64,000 nucleotides of DNA, from the NCBI RefSeq assembly GCF_023656565.1, contig NZ_JAMOKG010000001.1, positions 254,456 to 318,455 on the forward strand. The letters run 5' to 3'. The notes below the pieces were generated by a model. It was given only the letters and a program-made list of their open reading frames with translations, was not told where the DNA came from and ran no database searches. Shown one piece after another: positions 40,886 to 50,094 of this stretch; position 1 is the stretch's first letter; the number at the start of each line of letters is the position of its first letter. The position numbers were made by a program, and so were the translations under genes. Source of the DNA: Flavobacterium tyrosinilyticum. GTDB taxonomy: Bacteria > Bacteroidota > Bacteroidia > Flavobacteriales > Flavobacteriaceae.

Positions 40886-40919
40886 AGCTCTGTGCAAACT
40901 TTGTGTAACTCTGCGAAAT
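40884..40919. repeat. CTCTGTG words, right flank of the GxxExxY gene
   Basis: GTGAAGCTCTGTGCAAACTT and GTGTAACTCTGCG are inverted, imperfect versions of the CACAGAG words at 40419-40456. The repeat starts at the stop codon of the gene. Confidence 0.55.
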
Positions 40920-40925
40920 AACCCC

Positions 40926-41699
40926 ATGAAAAAACTTTTCAAATTAGTTTTAAATACAATCCCGCGCCCAATATTAATTCGTTTAAGTTATGTGGCGCGT
41001 CCAATTTTAGCTTTCTCTTTAAAAGGAGATAAATTTACAGATCCAATTGACGGAAAAAGCTTTAAATCGTTTTTGCCTTACGGATACGGAAAACAGCGTA
41101 ATAATGTGCTTTCACCAAGTACACTTTCTTTAGAAAGACACCGTTTGCTTTGGCTGTATTTAAATGATCAGACTGATTTTTTTACAGCACCAAAAAAAGT
41201 GTTGCATTTTGCTCCAGAACAAGCTTTTTACAAAAGATTTCGCAAGCAAAAAAACTTAGATTATACGACAACTGACTTACTTTCGCCATTGGCCGATGTA
41301 AAAGCAGACATCTGTAATTTACCTTTTAAGGATAACGAATATGACGTTATTTTATGCAATCACGTTTTAGAGCACATTCCAGACGACACAAAAGCAATGC
41401 AGGAATTATACCGTGTTTTAAAACCAGGCGGAATGGCAATTTTACAGATTCCTCAGGATTTATCTCGCGAAGTTACTTTTGCTGATGATTCGATTACAGA
41501 CCAGAAAGAACGCGCAAAAATCTTTGGACAATATGATCACGTACGTGTTTACGGACGCGATTATTTCAATAAATTAAGAAGCATTGGATTTATTGTTATC
41601 GAAGAAGATTATACAAATAAAATTGCACCAGAATTGGTTGAGAAATACTGTTTAGCCAAAGGCGAAATTATTCCACTTTGCTTTAAACAGGAAAACTAA
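40926..41699 (+). CDS. Class I SAM-dependent methyltransferase
   Basis: 257 residues. An N-terminal segment with FTDPIDGKSFKSFLPYGYG and RHRLLWLYLND, then a Methyltransf_11 domain: VLHFAPEQAF in place of the usual GxGxG motif I (about 95), YTTTDLL as the acidic strand, FKDNEYDVILCNHVLEHIPDD (in two blocks) and VLKPGGMAILQIP. Motif I lacks the glycines of typical enzymes, a feature of this subfamily. Substrate unknown; such proteins often modify sugars or lipids of the envelope. A strong terminator follows. Confidence 0.85.
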   Translation: MKKLFKLVLNTIPRPILIRLSYVARPILAFSLKGDKFTDPIDGKSFKSFLPYGYGKQRNNVLSPSTLSLERHRLLWLYLNDQTDFFTAPKKVLHFAPEQAFYKRFRKQKNLDYTTTDLLSPLADVKADICNLPFKDNEYDVILCNHVLEHIPDDTKAMQELYRVLKPGGMAILQIPQDLSREVTFADDSITDQKERAKIFGQYDHVRVYGRDYFNKLRSIGFIVIEEDYTNKIAPELVEKYCLAKGEIIPLCFKQEN

Positions 41700-41722
41700 T
41701 TTTTCACCATATAAGTTCATTT

Positions 41723-41765
41723 AATAAAGAGTTTTCAAAATATTTAGATTTGAAAACTCTTTATT
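41723..41765 (+). terminator. Terminator after the methyltransferase
   Basis: Perfect 17-bp stem AATAAAGAGTTTTCAAA / TTTGAAAACTCTTTATT with 9-base loop, then T run. Confidence 0.88.
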
Positions 41766-41810
41766 TTTTTGCCCAATTCCCAAATATAAGCCTAACCAAA
41801 TCTCTAAATC

Positions 41811-44714
41811 TTGGAACCTACAAAATCATTTCAGTTCTGTTTTGACATCAGTTTGGAAAAAAATCTGAATGTCTATATTCCAACCGCGTACATTGTTGAG
41901 AATACTAGCGAAATCAAATACTTAGATAAAAAAGCAAGTCCAGATGTACTTGAAAGTTTCGGAATCATTTTTGACAATTTAGATTCCAATTCAAAAAGAA
42001 TATTAACCGCTTGCGACTCTCTTAAACCTGAATTTATTTTTAAAAAATTCGGAGCCAAAATTAAATCAGCCAAAACAATTGCTGATCTACAGAAAGATTC
42101 AAAAATTGAATTCGCCATTCGCCAGCATTTAAAATTCAATTTAAGTTCGTTTTACGATTTAATTGTAAAAGAACAATTTCCGCTGTCTCTAAACCTCGGA
42201 CCAGAAAAAGATTTCTACCGATCTAGAATCAGCATTGAGCCACTTGATTTTGAACCTCAGATTCAATTTGATAAACATGCCGAAGGAATCACTTACACGT
42301 TATCTTTAAAAGAAAATGAAACTATTTTTCCTCCAATGGACAGCAAAGTTGATATTCTTTTAGATGAACCAGGCTGGCTGATTATCAATAAAAAATTAGG
42401 ACAAATAAAAGAGCTTAATTCAAAAAAATTAATGCCTTTTTTAAAGAAAAAATCTATTGAAATTCCATCCAAATTAGTTGATGATTATTTCAAGAGTTTT
42501 ATTCCGCAGATTGCAAAGAAAATAGATATTGAAGCAACTGGTTTTGAGATCGAGCTTCGTGATAAAATTATTTCGTGCACGATTCAGCCTATTCATGATT
42601 TCTTCAAAAACTGTTATTATCTCAATCTTTATTTTGATTATAACGGCTATTCATTTGACGGAAGCAAAGCCAAAAAGTCACATTCTTTTGTAGATTTCAG
42701 CGTTGCTAATGAACCTAAGATAATTCAGTTTAAAAGAAATCCTGAAGAAAATTTATATATCGATAAATTAAATGAAATTGGTTTAACCAAAATCAAAAAC
42801 GAATTATTTGGATTAAATTCAGAAACTGAAAATACAGATCCATATATCAACATTCAGCTGATTATTGATAACAAAGAGAAACTGAAAAATTTAGGTTTTA
42901 CTATTGAAAATCTAAAACTGGAAAGCAAAGAAATCATTACAGAAAATCATACTATTTTTGCTTCAAAAGAAACAACTGGAGATTGGTTTGATATTAAAAT
43001 AATTATTACCGTTGGAAATTATAAAATCAATTTCAGCGAAATTATTCCGAATATAAAAAGCAAAGAAAGACTTTTTGCATTACCTGACGGAAACTATTTC
43101 TTGATTCCATTAGAATGGTTTAGCAAATATGGTTCTTTGGCAAAATTAGCTAAAACAGAAAATGGTATTTTACTTTTACGAAAAAGTAATTTTACGGCTT
43201 TGGACGGAATTTCAGAAATTGATAATGATTTAGATCAAATTCACCAAGCCGAATTTACAGCTTCAGACTTAATAAAAGCAAGTTTAAGACCCTATCAAAT
43301 TGATGGCGTAAAATGGCTTTTAGGACATTTTAATTCCAATATGGGCGCGTGTTTAGCTGATGATATGGGACTTGGAAAGACGTTGCAAACCTTATCTGTT
43401 TTGGTTTCGGTGCAAGAGCAATTAGGCTTTACCACTAAAACCACCAATTTTGATTTGTTTGCCAACGAAACCACGATCGAAAGAGAACCGCTTAAAGCTT
43501 TGATCGTCCTACCTTCTTCGCTGGTTTTTAACTGGTTTAATGAAGCTGGAAAGTTTACGCCTCACTTTTCGAAAATGCAATATGTGGGGAATGACCGAAA
43601 ATCTTTAGCAAGCAGAATCAATTCAACCGATTTGATTTTTACAAGTTACAGTATCATTCACCGAGATATTTCTATTTTAGAAAAATACGATTTCCGTTAT
43701 TTGATTTTGGACGAAAGCCAATACATTAAAAACAAAAATTCTAAGATTTTTAAAGCCATAAATAAAATCAGTACGGGACATAAAATTGCTTTAAGTGGAA
43801 CACCGATCGAAAATTCGCTTGACGATTTATGGTCGCAAATGCAGTTTATCAATCCAGAAATTTTAGGAAGCTATGCTTTCTTTATGGAAAATTTCAAAAA
43901 TCCGATTGAGAAAAAACAGAATGAAGAAGTTTTAGCAGAATTAAAAAATTTGATTCAACCTTATATTTTGCGACGAACTAAAGAACAGGTTTTAAAAGAT
44001 TTACCAGAATTAACAGAGCAGATTTATTACTGTGACATGGATCCTGAACAGGAAAAATTATACGAAAAAGAAAAATCTAAAGCTCGTAATTTCCTTCTTA
44101 AAACCGATGGATCTCCAGACAAAATCAGCATTATCAATACTTTGATGAAGTTAAGACAATTGAGTAATCACCCAAAAATGGTCGATGCAGATTCTGAAAT
44201 TGATTCTGGGAAATATATTGCAGTAACCAATTATTTAGAAAGTTTAGTAAAAGGAAAACAGAAAGCGATTATTTTCAGTTCGTTTGTTACCAATTTAAGT
44301 TTTTATACCGATTGGTGTAAAGAAAACAAAATTGATTTTTGCGAAATTACAGGTGAAACGCCTGCCGATAAAAGAGAACAGCAAGTAAAATTATTTCAGG
44401 AAAAAGAAAGCCCGTTGTTATTCTTTATTTCGCTAAAAGCTGGTGGAGTTGGTTTGAATATTACAAAAGCTTCTTATGTATTATTCTTGGATCCTTGGTG
44501 GAATCCTTTCGCAGAAAAACAAGGCGTTGGACGTGCACATAGAATTGGACAAATGAATAAAGTAAACGTGATTCGTTTTATTTCTAAAAACACCGTTGAG
44601 GAAAAAATCATCAAACTCCAAGAAAACAAAAAACTATTATCTGATTCTCTTTTAGAAGAAAGTTATATTAATGATGAGATCGAAGGCAACTTAGAATATA
44701 TTTTGGGTTCATAA
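41811..44714 (+). CDS. SNF2-family helicase/ATPase, TTG start
   Basis: 967 residues. An N-terminal region of about 470 residues of beta-rich sequence has no motif I recognise; the C-terminal half is a SNF2-type double RecA motor: LRPYQIDGVKWLL, Walker A ADDMGLGKT (about 517-524), Walker B variant LILDESQ (about 634, DESQ instead of DEAH), SGTPIENSLDDLW, LRRTKEQVL, SLKAGGVGLNIT and GRAHRIGQ. It probably remodels protein-DNA complexes or stalled polymerase, as in the RapA/HepA class. There is no ATG near the start and a stop lies two codons upstream of TTG 41811, so TTG initiation is well supported. Confidence 0.92.
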   Translation: MEPTKSFQFCFDISLEKNLNVYIPTAYIVENTSEIKYLDKKASPDVLESFGIIFDNLDSNSKRILTACDSLKPEFIFKKFGAKIKSAKTIADLQKDSKIEFAIRQHLKFNLSSFYDLIVKEQFPLSLNLGPEKDFYRSRISIEPLDFEPQIQFDKHAEGITYTLSLKENETIFPPMDSKVDILLDEPGWLIINKKLGQIKELNSKKLMPFLKKKSIEIPSKLVDDYFKSFIPQIAKKIDIEATGFEIELRDKIISCTIQPIHDFFKNCYYLNLYFDYNGYSFDGSKAKKSHSFVDFSVANEPKIIQFKRNPEENLYIDKLNEIGLTKIKNELFGLNSETENTDPYINIQLIIDNKEKLKNLGFTIENLKLESKEIITENHTIFASKETTGDWFDIKIIITVGNYKINFSEIIPNIKSKERLFALPDGNYFLIPLEWFSKYGSLAKLAKTENGILLLRKSNFTALDGISEIDNDLDQIHQAEFTASDLIKASLRPYQIDGVKWLLGHFNSNMGACLADDMGLGKTLQTLSVLVSVQEQLGFTTKTTNFDLFANETTIEREPLKALIVLPSSLVFNWFNEAGKFTPHFSKMQYVGNDRKSLASRINSTDLIFTSYSIIHRDISILEKYDFRYLILDESQYIKNKNSKIFKAINKISTGHKIALSGTPIENSLDDLWSQMQFINPEILGSYAFFMENFKNPIEKKQNEEVLAELKNLIQPYILRRTKEQVLKDLPELTEQIYYCDMDPEQEKLYEKEKSKARNFLLKTDGSPDKISIINTLMKLRQLSNHPKMVDADSEIDSGKYIAVTNYLESLVKGKQKAIIFSSFVTNLSFYTDWCKENKIDFCEITGETPADKREQQVKLFQEKESPLLFFISLKAGGVGLNITKASYVLFLDPWWNPFAEKQGVGRAHRIGQMNKVNVIRFISKNTVEEKIIKLQENKKLLSDSLLEESYINDEIEGNLEYILGS

Positions 44715-44788
44715 TCGTTAAATCCAATAGAATGGCATCTTTTTCGTTATATAAAATTGTTATATTTACAATCTTACAATGTTTTAAG

Positions 44789-46042
44789 ATGCCAAAATTT
44801 TTATATACAAGCTTTATTTTTCTTTTTATTTTCACTTTAGCGAAAGCTCAAGAAAAAGAAATCGACCCACCGTATAATATTAAAACGGTTTCGTTTATCC
44901 AGAATGGCAGCAATGTCCCTCCTATTTTCGAATTAGGCTCTGCATTTACTTTTCAATTTGATGATTTATTTGGTAATGAAGCCAATTATTATTTTGAAGT
45001 TATTCATTGTGATTACAATTGGTTTCCAACAAATATTCCAAAAACAGACTATGTTGTTGGAATGGATAATCAGAGAATTACCGATTTTTCAAATTCTTTT
45101 AATACACTGCAGGTTTATACACATTACAGACTTTCTTTTCCGAATCAATTTACACAGCTTCTGAAACTTTCGGGCAATTATATGCTCCGAATTCTAAATG
45201 AAGACAAAGAAGTTATTTTCTCTAGAAAATTCATCTTGTATGAAAACCATTGTACAGTTGGAGTTCAAGTAAAAAGAAGTCGCAACCTCAGCAATATTGA
45301 GTACAAGCAGAATCTTGATTTTGCCATTTTATCTAACGATATTGTTTTTCAGACTCCATTACAAAATGTAAAAGTGCTTTTACTTCAAAATGGCAATTTT
45401 CATACCGAGATAAAAAACATCGTTCCTCAATATACCATTGGCAATCAGCTGGTTTATAAATACGATAAAGAAACGCAGTTTTGGGGCGGAAATGAGTTTT
45501 TGTATTTTGAAAACAAAGACATTCGAGCAGCCAATAATAATGTTGCCAAAATAGGTTCGAACAATGATATTTACAATGCGTTTTTGTATACCAATGCCGC
45601 AAGAGGAAATCAGATTTATACGAATTATGAAGATGTAAACGGAAATTTTGTAGTTAAGAACATCAACGGTTCTAACAACGACATTGAAGCCGATTATGCT
45701 TGGGTTTATTTTACTCTTTCTGCTCCTGCTTTTAGAATGAACAAAGACATTTATATTACTGGAATGTTCAACAATTACAGCCTTTCACCAGAATACAAAA
45801 TGGATTACAATACTGACAAAGGAGTTTTTGAAAAAGCTATTATGATCAAACAAGGTTTTACTAATTTTCAATATACAGTTGCAGATAAAAAAGGGGCTAT
45901 TGACTTTGAAAATGCTATTGACGGAAACTTTTATCAGACTGAAAACGAGTACACCGTGCTGGTTTATTACAAAGAGGCAACAGACCGTTATCAGCGTGTA
46001 ATCGGAAAGGGAAATGCAAACTCTATCAATATAGTCAATTAA
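44789..46042 (+). CDS. DUF5103 secreted protein
   Basis: 417 residues with signal peptide (MPKFLYTSFIFLFIFTLAKAQ). Beta-rich with two immunoglobulin-like regions; EVIHCDYNWFPTNIPKTDYV and ITGMFNNYSLSPEYKMDYN are typical of this Bacteroidota-specific family. The second looks like a carbohydrate-binding (CBM48/AMPK-like) fold. The frame extends back to 44732, but the signal peptide begins at ATG 44789 and a TATATTT-like box sits before it. Function unknown. Confidence 0.82.
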   Translation: MPKFLYTSFIFLFIFTLAKAQEKEIDPPYNIKTVSFIQNGSNVPPIFELGSAFTFQFDDLFGNEANYYFEVIHCDYNWFPTNIPKTDYVVGMDNQRITDFSNSFNTLQVYTHYRLSFPNQFTQLLKLSGNYMLRILNEDKEVIFSRKFILYENHCTVGVQVKRSRNLSNIEYKQNLDFAILSNDIVFQTPLQNVKVLLLQNGNFHTEIKNIVPQYTIGNQLVYKYDKETQFWGGNEFLYFENKDIRAANNNVAKIGSNNDIYNAFLYTNAARGNQIYTNYEDVNGNFVVKNINGSNNDIEADYAWVYFTLSAPAFRMNKDIYITGMFNNYSLSPEYKMDYNTDKGVFEKAIMIKQGFTNFQYTVADKKGAIDFENAIDGNFYQTENEYTVLVYYKEATDRYQRVIGKGNANSINIVN

Positions 46043-46080
46043 AACAATGTTAAGGTTTTAGTTTAAACGATTTTTTTTCG

Positions 46081-46088
46081 TAGCTTTG
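46081..46088 (+). promoter_or_regulatory. Putative -7 element (TAGCTTTG) of apaG
   Basis: Perfect TAnnTTTG, 33 bases before ATG 46122. Confidence 0.5.
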
Positions 46089-46121
46089 CCTCTATAACAC
46101 TCACATATATACGGCGTTAGT

Positions 46122-46508
46122 ATGGTTTCTCAAATTACACGAGGCATAAAAATATCTGTTTTGACTAGTTTTGAAGGTACATACTTCAAAAACTACAAGA
46201 TTCATTTTGCTTTTAGCTACGTAGTTACCATCGAAAATCATAGTAAAGATTCGGTACAATTAACTTCTCGCCATTGGGAAATTTTTGACTCTTTAAATGA
46301 TTTAGAAGTTGTAGATGGTGAAGGTGTAATTGGTAAAAAACCAGTTCTAAAACCTGGCGAAAACCACACTTATAGCTCTGGCTGTTTATTATCGTCTCCT
46401 TACGGTGCAATGAAAGGTCATTTCAATATGATCAATTTTACTACCACAAAAACATTCAAAGTAATTGTCCCTACTTTTAGAATGTGCGCTCCTTTTGCAT
46501 TAAATTAA
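46122..46508 (+). CDS. apaG: ApaG domain protein
   Basis: 128-residue single-domain beta-sandwich of the ApaG/fibronectin III-like family: VTIENHSKDSVQLTSRHWEIFDSLN (given in part as ENHSKDSVQLTSRHW), GVIGKKPVLKPGENHTYSSG and MKGHFNMINF. ApaG was linked to Co/Mg efflux in enterobacteria and is homologous to a domain of eukaryotic F-box proteins and PDIP38; its bacterial role is unsettled. Monocistronic with its own promoter. Confidence 0.92.
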   Translation: MVSQITRGIKISVLTSFEGTYFKNYKIHFAFSYVVTIENHSKDSVQLTSRHWEIFDSLNDLEVVDGEGVIGKKPVLKPGENHTYSSGCLLSSPYGAMKGHFNMINFTTTKTFKVIVPTFRMCAPFALN

Positions 46509-46554
46509 GATATAGTTTACATCTATAGCTTTTATCGTTATCTTAATCATAAAA

Positions 46555-46588
46555 TTGACAATTTATTAATTTATCCTTTGTACTTTTG
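46555..46588 (+). promoter_or_regulatory. Promoter of pruA (TTG, 23 bases, TACTTTTG)
   Basis: Both Bacteroidota elements are present: TTG at 46555-46557 and TACTTTTG at 46581-46588, spaced 23 bases. The predicted leader to ATG 46662 is about 70 bases. Confidence 0.65.
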
Positions 46589-46661
46589 TGCAGCGTTAGA
46601 TTATTCGTAACAAAACAAATCGTCTAACTTTAAATTGTCTAATTCACAAATTTTAAATAAC

Positions 46662-48287
46662 ATGCTTAAAGGATTTTTTCATGTACCAAAAGCGGTAAAC
46701 GAGCCTGTAAAGAGCTACGCACCAAACTCACCAGAAAAAGCTGCTGTTCAGGCTGCTTATACCACAATGTGGAATTCTCAAATTGACGTTCCTTTATATA
46801 TTGGAAACGAAGAAATTAGAACTGGAAATACAAGAAACATTACAGCTCCACACGACCACAAACACGTTGTTGGGAAATACCATTTAGCTGAAAAACAACA
46901 TATTGAAAAAGCAATTGCTAATGCACTTGAAGCAAGAAAAGCATGGGCTAACATGGCATGGGAACAACGTGCTGCTATTTTCTTAAAAGCTGCTGAACTT
47001 ATCGCAGGACCATACAGAGCTCGTATTAACGCTGCTACAATGATTGGTCAATCTAAAAATATTCACCAAGCAGAAATTGATGCATCTTGTGAATTAATCG
47101 ACTTCTTACGTTACAATGTTGAGTTTATGACTCAAATCTACAACGATCAGCCAAAATCAGATTCTACTGTTTGGAATCGCGTAGAATACAGACCATTAGA
47201 AGGTTTTGTTTACGCTATTACTCCTTTTAACTTTACTGCTATTGCCGCAAATCTTCCTGCAAGTGCTGCTATGATGGGTAACGTTGTGGTTTGGAAACCA
47301 AGTGATAGCCAAGTATTCTCTGCAAAAGTTATCATCGATGTTTTCAAAGAAGCTGGAGTTCCAGACGGAGTTATCAACGTAGTTTTCGGAGATGCTTTAA
47401 TGATTACCGATACAGTTTTAGCAAGTCGTGAGTTTGCTGGAGTACACTTTACTGGTTCAACTCACGTATTTAAAGATATTTGGGGTAAAATTGGAGCAAA
47501 CATCAATAACTATAAAACGTATCCAAGAATTGTTGGTGAAACTGGAGGTAAAGATTTTATCATTGCTCACCCAAGTGCAAACGTAAAACAAGTAGCTACA
47601 GGAATTACTCGTGGAGCTTTTGAATTCCAAGGACAAAAATGTTCTGCAGCTTCTAGAGCTTATGTTCCGCAAAGTTTATGGCCAGCCGTAAAAGAGCAAT
47701 TAATTACTGATGTAAAATCTATGAAAATGGGTTCTCCAGAAGATTTTGGAAACTTCATTACAGCAGTTATTCACGAAGGTTCTTTTGACAAATTAGCTAG
47801 CTATATTGACCAAGCAAAAAAAGATGCTGACGCTGAAATCATCGTTGGAGGAAATTACGATAAATCTGTAGGATACTTTATTGAGCCAACAGTTATTGTA
47901 ACGACAAACCCTAAATATACTACAATGGAAACTGAGTTGTTTGGACCAGTTATCACGATTTATGTTTACGAAGATGCTAAATGGGAAGAAACTCTTGAAT
48001 TAGTAGATACTACTTCTGAGTACGCTTTAACAGGAGCTGTTTTCAGCCAAGATCGTTATGCAATTGAAGTAGCAACTACTAAATTACAAAACTCAGCTGG
48101 TAACTTCTATATTAATGACAAACCAACTGGAGCTGTTGTAGGTATGCAACCATTTGGTGGAGCAAGAGCTTCTGGAACTAACGATAAAGCAGGTTCTGCA
48201 TTAAACTTATTGCGTTGGGCTTCTCCAAGAACTATCAAAGAAACTTTTGTAACTCCTGAAGATTACAGATATCCATTCTTAGGTTAA
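46662..48287 (+). CDS. pruA: L-glutamate gamma-semialdehyde dehydrogenase (1-pyrroline-5-carboxylate dehydrogenase)
   Basis: 541-residue aldehyde dehydrogenase that finishes proline degradation, oxidising glutamate semialdehyde to glutamate with NAD. Signatures: ITPFNFTAIAANLPASAAMM (NAD site), ETGGKDFIIA with the general-base Glu, catalytic Cys327 in FEFQGQKCSAASRAYVP, and PFGGARASGTNDKAG. The length and N-terminal GFFHVPKAVNEPVKSYAP fit the P5C dehydrogenase group. The start at ATG 46662 is preferred to the upstream TTG at 46635. No proline dehydrogenase is adjacent. Confidence 0.95.
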   Translation: MLKGFFHVPKAVNEPVKSYAPNSPEKAAVQAAYTTMWNSQIDVPLYIGNEEIRTGNTRNITAPHDHKHVVGKYHLAEKQHIEKAIANALEARKAWANMAWEQRAAIFLKAAELIAGPYRARINAATMIGQSKNIHQAEIDASCELIDFLRYNVEFMTQIYNDQPKSDSTVWNRVEYRPLEGFVYAITPFNFTAIAANLPASAAMMGNVVVWKPSDSQVFSAKVIIDVFKEAGVPDGVINVVFGDALMITDTVLASREFAGVHFTGSTHVFKDIWGKIGANINNYKTYPRIVGETGGKDFIIAHPSANVKQVATGITRGAFEFQGQKCSAASRAYVPQSLWPAVKEQLITDVKSMKMGSPEDFGNFITAVIHEGSFDKLASYIDQAKKDADAEIIVGGNYDKSVGYFIEPTVIVTTNPKYTTMETELFGPVITIYVYEDAKWEETLELVDTTSEYALTGAVFSQDRYAIEVATTKLQNSAGNFYINDKPTGAVVGMQPFGGARASGTNDKAGSALNLLRWASPRTIKETFVTPEDYRYPFLG

Positions 48288-48312
48288 TCTGATTTTAGAG
48301 TTTAGATTATAA

Positions 48313-48346
48313 AAAAGCGGGAATTTCATTTGAAATTCCCGCTTTT
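48313..48346 (+). terminator. Terminator after pruA
   Basis: 16-bp perfect stem AAAAGCGGGAATTTCA / TGAAATTCCCGCTTTT with a 2-base loop. Confidence 0.9.
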
Positions 48347-48566
48347 GCTTTTGCAATTAGAATTATATAAAAACGCATCTCCTTCTGTATATTGTATTTT
48401 TTGTAATACTTTTCTTATTTATTTAAAAATCAGCACTTTAAAAAACTTATTTGCCTTATTTTAATACTTTAAAAACTTTTTGTTCCAGTCAAAAAAAAAT
48501 CATCCTTATAAATTTGCTTCAATCTTAATTGATATTAAAAGATTTAATAAAATAAACAATATAAGA

Positions 48567-49298
48567 ATGAGAAATCTAAACAATGTTCCTAAGATTATTA
48601 TGGAATCAAAAAGTATTGGACATCCAATAGATTACAAATGGACAAAAAGAAAAATAAACGAACTTTTAGATCCATCAGAAGAAAATATTAACCTTGAAGA
48701 CACTCTTATGCAAATTAATCACAAGGGGTCAATTGGTTTAACTGCTGCATTGTTAGAATGGATCTATTGGCGTTTTACAGGGTATACTCAAGCAACAACC
48801 GATACACAAAAACGTATTGAAGCACTTTGGTGTTCCATTAATAATCGCGAACAAACAAACCCTTTATTATTTGATACCGATTTTGAAATATCTGCTTCAG
48901 GTTCAGTAAATGGTGCATTATGGATTGCCTTAATGAATGTTAGAATGATTGATGTTAGATACAGAAAAGGTTCTTACTTTTTACAAAGCGAACTTATTGG
49001 ACTGGTTCTTCTTGCACGCCATATTACGCCTAAAAAGAAAAAATTTGACAAGTGGTTTAGTCAAACCATTATAAAGTTAATTCACTCACATCCTAATCCA
49101 TACAAAAACGATGAATTAGATGAAAGCGATGAAGCTGTTTACGATTCTTCAAACGAATCTGTAATTTCCAGAGAATTTTTCTTTGATTCAGAATTTCAAT
49201 ACACCATTGAAGCTTCTGAAAACTCAATTCATAATTTCATTGATAATTTAAATATAAAAGCAAATCCTTTCTTAGATTTTTCTAAAAAAGCATCTTAG
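48567..49298 (+). CDS. Hypothetical protein, no family recognised
   Basis: About 243 residues from ATG 48567 (ATG 48600 is another option; the frame is open to 48480 but only with a TTG). Soluble, with no signal peptide. Mid-protein it is helical and hydrophobic-aromatic (LTAALLEWIYWRFTGYTQ, then ALWIALMNVRMIDVRYRKG), and the C-terminus is acidic (NDELDESDEAVYDSSNES). I cannot assign a function. It is a single gene between pruA and rsmG with its own terminator, typical of an accessory gene; immunity or stress-type proteins are only guesses. Confidence 0.7.
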   Translation: MRNLNNVPKIIMESKSIGHPIDYKWTKRKINELLDPSEENINLEDTLMQINHKGSIGLTAALLEWIYWRFTGYTQATTDTQKRIEALWCSINNREQTNPLLFDTDFEISASGSVNGALWIALMNVRMIDVRYRKGSYFLQSELIGLVLLARHITPKKKKFDKWFSQTIIKLIHSHPNPYKNDELDESDEAVYDSSNESVISREFFFDSEFQYTIEASENSIHNFIDNLNIKANPFLDFSKKAS

Positions 49299-49315
49299 TT
49301 AGGCCTATTAATTCA

Positions 49316-49344
49316 AAAACCGGAAAGAAATTCTTTCCGGTTTT
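49316..49344. terminator. Bidirectional terminator between the unknown gene and rsmG
   Basis: 14-bp stem AAAACCGGAAAGAA / TTCTTTCCGGTTTT with minimal loop, flanked by a T run. Confidence 0.88.
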
Positions 49345-49357
49345 TTTTTATATCAAA

Positions 49358-49987
49358 CTAAGGCTTAAATTTTAAAGGAAGATGAACCACTTTTTTAGTT
49401 TCAAAAAACTCATCCTCAAATATTGCTGCTAAATCATACAAAGTGGCATTCGGAAAATCTTTTAATTCTTCTGTTAAATCGCCACCTTTTAAATATAGGA
49501 TTCCATTTTTTAAAAGATGCTTGTGTTGCTTTTTGATTTTATCTTTAATCCAAGAAACAAAATCTGGCATATTGGTCACTGCACGGCTAACGATAAAATC
49601 GAAATCACCTTTTACCAATTCGGCACGTTTTTGTTCCGCTTTAACGTTCTTTAATTCTAACGCATCTACAACTCCCTGCACTACTTTTATTTTTTTGGCA
49701 ATCACATCAATCAAATAAAAACGAGTTTCAGGAAATAGAATCGCTAACGGAATGCCCGGAAAACCACCCCCAGTTCCAACATCTAAAACTGTCGCTCCAG
49801 GCTCAAATTTCATAATCTTAGCAATTCCTAACGAATGCAAAATATGTTTTGTGTATAAAGAATCAATGTCTTTGCGCGAAATGACGTTGATTTTTTCATT
49901 CCAATCGTGATATAATAAGTCTAATTTTTGAAACTGTTCGATTTGAAGATCGGTCAAATTGGGAAAATATTTCAATATCTCATCCAT
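49358..49987 (-). CDS. rsmG: 16S rRNA (guanine(527)-N(7))-methyltransferase RsmG
   Basis: 209-residue GidB-family enzyme that methylates G527 in the 530 loop of 16S rRNA; its loss gives low-level streptomycin resistance in other bacteria. Motifs: YHDWNEKINVISRKD, LDVGTGGGFPGIPLAI (SAM loop, about 69-84), and FIVSRAVTNM. Full length. Consensus -7 box at 50004-50011 in a divergent promoter region shared with the desaturase gene. Confidence 0.95.
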   Translation of the reverse strand: MDEILKYFPNLTDLQIEQFQKLDLLYHDWNEKINVISRKDIDSLYTKHILHSLGIAKIMKFEPGATVLDVGTGGGFPGIPLAILFPETRFYLIDVIAKKIKVVQGVVDALELKNVKAEQKRAELVKGDFDFIVSRAVTNMPDFVSWIKDKIKKQHKHLLKNGILYLKGGDLTEELKDFPNATLYDLAAIFEDEFFETKKVVHLPLKFKP

Positions 49988-50003
49988 TGCTGTAAATTTT
50001 TAA

Positions 50004-50011
50004 CAAAAGTA
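50004..50011 (-). promoter_or_regulatory. Putative -7 element of rsmG
   Basis: The minus strand reads TACTTTTG, a perfect TAnnTTTG, 17 bases before the rsmG ATG. Confidence 0.5.
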
Positions 50012-50042
50012 CTACTTTACGATTGAAATATTTAACTCAATT

Positions 50043-50075
50043 TTGCAAATTGAGAATTTATAATAATTACCTTTG
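50043..50075 (+). promoter_or_regulatory. Promoter of the desaturase gene (TTG, 22 bases, TACCTTTG)
   Basis: TTG at 50043-50045 and TACCTTTG at 50068-50075, spacing 22 bases, the Bacteroidota -33/-7 arrangement. The leader to ATG 50095 is about 15 bases. Confidence 0.65.
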
Positions 50076-50094
50076 AAATCTATTTAAAACAATT

